NCBI GenBank assembly: GCA_964409865.1
Contig: CAYPGE010000013.1
Location: 1 to 51,193, forward strand
Source: Anammoximicrobium sp964409865
Lineage (GTDB): Bacteria > Planctomycetota > Planctomycetia > Pirellulales > Pirellulaceae
Length of the DNA stretch: 51,193 bases
Direction: 5' to 3'
Part shown: piece by piece, positions 48,950-51,193 of the stretch
Numbering within the stretch: the stretch's first letter is position 1
How the letters are laid out: each line of letters begins with the position of its first letter
The notes under the pieces: model-generated
The model's database searches: none
Told to the model about the DNA's origin: nothing
The model's input: only the letters and a program-made list of their open reading frames with translations
Program-made: the position numbers and the translations under genes

Positions 48950-49867
48950 TCACTTGCCGGGAGTCGGCGGACGGCGGACGATGGTGACCTCGTAATCGTC
49001 CATGGTTTCGTCGCCTACGATGCGGTCAAAACCCCGCATCACAAACTTGTCTTTGTCCACGGGCTCGACAAACAGCGTCGCTGAGCCGGTTTGACCGTTC
49101 GGAAAGACGGCCGACGACTTGAGGACCCAGCCGGAGGCGATCGCCGTCCAATGCGCGTCGCCGTAGCCGCCATCGGAGTCGAACGCCCAGGAGCGGATAC
49201 GCTTGTGGAGCGGGTCCCAGCCGATCCGCTGGCTGGTTTTCATCGCTGATCGCCCTTGGATTTTGGCCGTGTAATCTATCAGCAGGAAGTTCTTGTCTTC
49301 CGACCACCGGCAGGACATCAGCACGACCGATTCGGCGTTTTCGTCCACCCAATCGCCGGCCAGCCAAGCCAGCGGCTGCAGTCGCTCGTGCGGCGTCGGC
49401 TCCTCGTCGGCCGTGAATTCGCGGGCCGAGGCGATCAGCCATTGTCCTTCGCGTTGGACGTACATCAGCGTGTATCGGGTGGCCGCCTTTCCCGTACCGT
49501 CCTTGGTGACCACCTTCCGCATTCCGTCCTCGACCGCCAAGCCGGGGCCCAGCACGCGAATCGAGGCGACGTCGAGCGTCAATTTGGCGCCGGGGAACTT
49601 TTCAAAAAACTTCGTAAAGACCTGCTCCACCTGGTCGCGCCCCTGGTAGACGTTACCTGCCTCGTCCACCGCTTCACCGTCCGGCAGGAAAGCCGCGGCG
49701 ATCGCCTTCGCTTGGCCGCCGTTATAGGCTTGCACCATGCGCTGCGACAGCTGGCGAACCGCCTGCTCGTCCGAATTTGGGTTGGCTGGTTTGTCTTCCG
49801 ACGCCGATGAGGCCGTGACCCAGCTACAGAAAAAAACGCAAGCGAGAATCGGACGTAGATATCGCAA
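48950..49867 (-). CDS. SnoaL-like (SgcJ/EcaC family) secreted protein
   Basis: A 305-residue protein with signal MRYLRPILACVFFCSWVTASS. The first half (~30-150) is a SgcJ/EcaC-type SnoaL-like NTF2 fold: VRQLSQRMVQAYNGGQAKAIAAAF, DGEAVDEAGNVYQGRDQV and YTLMYVQREGQWLIA. The second half (~165-300) is a beta-rich domain with LAWLAGDWVDENAES and GDAHWTAIASGW, as in DUF1579-like proteins. No catalytic function is assigned. It follows the repeat-rich protein gene on the same strand, upstream of it, with 49 bp between. Confidence 0.8.
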   Translation of the reverse strand: MRYLRPILACVFFCSWVTASSASEDKPANPNSDEQAVRQLSQRMVQAYNGGQAKAIAAAFLPDGEAVDEAGNVYQGRDQVEQVFTKFFEKFPGAKLTLDVASIRVLGPGLAVEDGMRKVVTKDGTGKAATRYTLMYVQREGQWLIASAREFTADEEPTPHERLQPLAWLAGDWVDENAESVVLMSCRWSEDKNFLLIDYTAKIQGRSAMKTSQRIGWDPLHKRIRSWAFDSDGGYGDAHWTAIASGWVLKSSAVFPNGQTGSATLFVEPVDKDKFVMRGFDRIVGDETMDDYEVTIVRRPPTPGK

Positions 49868-49992
49868 GGTGCCGCCCTCCTGTGAATCGAGTCAAGGTGT
49901 TGGAGAAGATCTCCGCCCATTGTAGATGATCTGGCGGCGGAGAAAAGGAGGATGGTGCGGGTTGCGGGATTACGGTCCTTCCTCCTCACCCT

Positions 49993-50020
49993 GGCGAAAG
50001 AGGCGAAGCCTGCTACAATC
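49993..50020 (+). promoter_or_regulatory. Candidate promoter for the MetY-like gene
   Basis: TACAAT at 50015-50020 resembles a -10 box; TGGCGA at 49993-49998 is a poor -35 with a 16-base spacer. It lies 52 bases upstream of the start codon in the divergent intergenic region. Confidence 0.3.
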
Positions 50021-50071
50021 TTTCGTCCTGACCATCGCCTTCTACCGAGTTCTGAAAGGGACGACCTCGTT

Positions 50072-51193
50072 ATGGAAACGCCAGAATTTCAGATGACCGG
50101 TTTGGGGAGCAAAGCCTTGCACGCCGGCCAGCAACCCGATCCGGCCACCGGCTCGCGGGCCATGCCCATCCACCAGACTACCAGCTATTGTTTCCGCGAC
50201 ACGCAGCACGCCGCCGACTTGTTCGCCTTGCGCGAAATGGGCTGGATCTACACGCGGCTGATGAATCCCACGACGGACGTGTTCGAGCAGCGGATGGCGG
50301 CTCTGGAGGGCGGCGTCGGAGCGTTGGCATTGTCCAGCGGCCAGCAAGCCATCACCGTCTCGCTGCTGAACCTGGCGCACGCCGGCCAGCACATCGTCAG
50401 CGCCGAGGCGCTGTACGGCGGCACGATCACCCTGTTGGGCCAGACCTTCAAGAAGCTGGGCATCGAGGTCACGTTCGTCGACGCCACCGATCCGGCGAAC
50501 ATCGCGCGGGCCATCCGTCCCAACACCCGCGCCGTGTACATCGAATCGCTGGCCAACCCCAAGAACGACGTGCTGGACTACGCAGCCATCGCGGACACGG
50601 CGCATCAGTACGGGCTGCCGGTGGTCTGTGATAACACGGTGCTGACTCCCATCCTGCTGCGGCCCTTCGAGCACGGGATCGACATCTGCGTGTACAGCGC
50701 CACCAAATTCATCGGCGGTCACGGGACCAGCATCGGCGGCTGTATCGTGGACAGCGGCAAATTCGATTGGACGAAGGAGCCGGACAAGTGGCCGCAGTTC
50801 ACTCGGCCCGATGCGTCGTACCACGGCGCAGTGTTTCACGAGGCCGTCGGGCAGTTGTGTTACATTATCACTTGCCGCACCCACTGGCTGCGCGACTTCG
50901 GCGGGGCGCTGAGTCCCTTCAACGCCTTCCTGTTCCTGCAAGGGCTGGAGACGCTGCACTTGCGGATGCCGCGCCATTGCGAAAACGCCCAGGCGGTCGC
51001 AGAACACCTCGCGGCACATCCGCTGGTCAGCTGGGTCAACTACCCCGGCTTGCCCTCGCATCCGCACCATGCCCTGGCTCAGCGCTACCTGTCCAAGGGC
51101 TGCGGCGCGATCCTGGGCTTTGGCATCAAGGGCGGTCGGCCGGCCGCGCAGAAGTTCATCGAGTCTGTGCAGATGGCCTCGCACCTGGCCAAT
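50072..51193 (+). CDS. MetY-type O-acetylhomoserine sulfhydrylase (partial)
   Basis: 374 residues are seen before the window ends; the usual length is ~430. PLP-dependent Cys/Met metabolism enzyme: ALHAGQQPDPATGSRAMPIH, YTRLMNPTTDVFEQRMAALEGG, ALALSSGQQAITV, AEALYGGTITLLGQTFKKLGI, ESLANPKNDVLDY, VVCDNTVLTPILLRP and the PLP lysine in YSATKFIGGHG. These match O-acetylhomoserine aminocarboxypropyltransferase, which makes homocysteine from O-acetylhomoserine and sulfide. GAAAGGG lies 8 bases upstream of the ATG. The gene reads out of the window, so its 3' end is not seen. Confidence 0.93.
   Translation, partial: METPEFQMTGLGSKALHAGQQPDPATGSRAMPIHQTTSYCFRDTQHAADLFALREMGWIYTRLMNPTTDVFEQRMAALEGGVGALALSSGQQAITVSLLNLAHAGQHIVSAEALYGGTITLLGQTFKKLGIEVTFVDATDPANIARAIRPNTRAVYIESLANPKNDVLDYAAIADTAHQYGLPVVCDNTVLTPILLRPFEHGIDICVYSATKFIGGHGTSIGGCIVDSGKFDWTKEPDKWPQFTRPDASYHGAVFHEAVGQLCYIITCRTHWLRDFGGALSPFNAFLFLQGLETLHLRMPRHCENAQAVAEHLAAHPLVSWVNYPGLPSHPHHALAQRYLSKGCGAILGFGIKGGRPAAQKFIESVQMASHLAN

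Noticed and set aside
1..51193. tRNA or rRNA genes
   Set aside because: Reading the intergenic regions by eye I found no T-loop motif with a matching acceptor stem; tRNAscan-SE could overturn this.

Overview
The window reads as a chromosomal piece of a planctomycete (Planctomycetota, most likely Pirellulales or a near relative), probably a scaffold from a draft or metagenome assembly. It is GC-rich and carries families that are hallmarks of this phylum: a PSCyt1-DUF1549-DUF1553 cytochrome-like protein beside a DUF1501 protein, a BBP7 outer-membrane beta-barrel, Tat-exported Gfo/Idh/MocA oxidoreductases, and many secreted enzymes of unknown specificity. A run of exactly 100 N (31583-31682) marks a scaffold gap.

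Layout. (1) 1-1.7 kb: the 3' end of a DUF1998-type helicase gene overlapping a PD-(D/E)XK nuclease gene with a Cas4/AddB-like four-cysteine cluster, which looks like the edge of a DNA defence or repair module. (2) 2.1-12.5 kb: a small DUF6575-like gene, a secreted Gfo/Idh/MocA oxidoreductase, a HEAT-repeat protein, a NapH-like polyferredoxin with a secreted TPR/cysteine-motif protein, a thiM-thiE thiamine salvage pair, and a BBP7 beta-barrel. (3) 12.5-40.6 kb: a large accessory carbohydrate region. It holds DUF4838, a GH10-GH43 fusion, a CE1-like esterase, GH28, a secreted ADP-ribosylglycohydrolase-like protein, GH172 (DUF2961), a URO-D family protein, two GH-A-like secreted proteins, DUF1501, PSCyt1-DUF1549-DUF1553, a beta-helix protein, an SGNH hydrolase and an enolase-superfamily protein. 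Two toxin-antitoxin-like pairs (PIN plus small partner; BrnT-like plus XRE) sit among them. Together these could strip pectin- and xylan-like polymers outside the cytoplasm. (4) 40.8-46.3 kb: a type I secretion-like set (ABC exporter, HlyD-like adaptor, TolC-like lipoprotein) whose ABC ATPase domain has lost nearly all catalytic motifs except Walker A. (5) 46.5-51.2 kb: a repeat-rich secreted TPR protein, a SnoaL-like protein, and the 5' part of a MetY-type PLP enzyme that runs off the window.

The most unusual content is non-coding. The window is seeded with short structured repeats: 7-bp degenerate tandem arrays, a roughly 95-bp element with terminal inverted repeats present in at least three places, 12-bp direct and inverted arrays flanking a glycosidase gene, and hairpins of unrelated stem sequence that share a TCC loop. 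One hairpin is inserted in frame inside a gene. The N gap falls exactly inside a 107-bp tandem repeat that combines one of these elements with the last codons of the DUF1553 gene. The stretch 36.95-38.95 kb holds several broken genes (frameshifted enolase, 5'-truncated XisI-like gene, multiply frameshifted LamG-like gene) meeting at a recombination-like junction.
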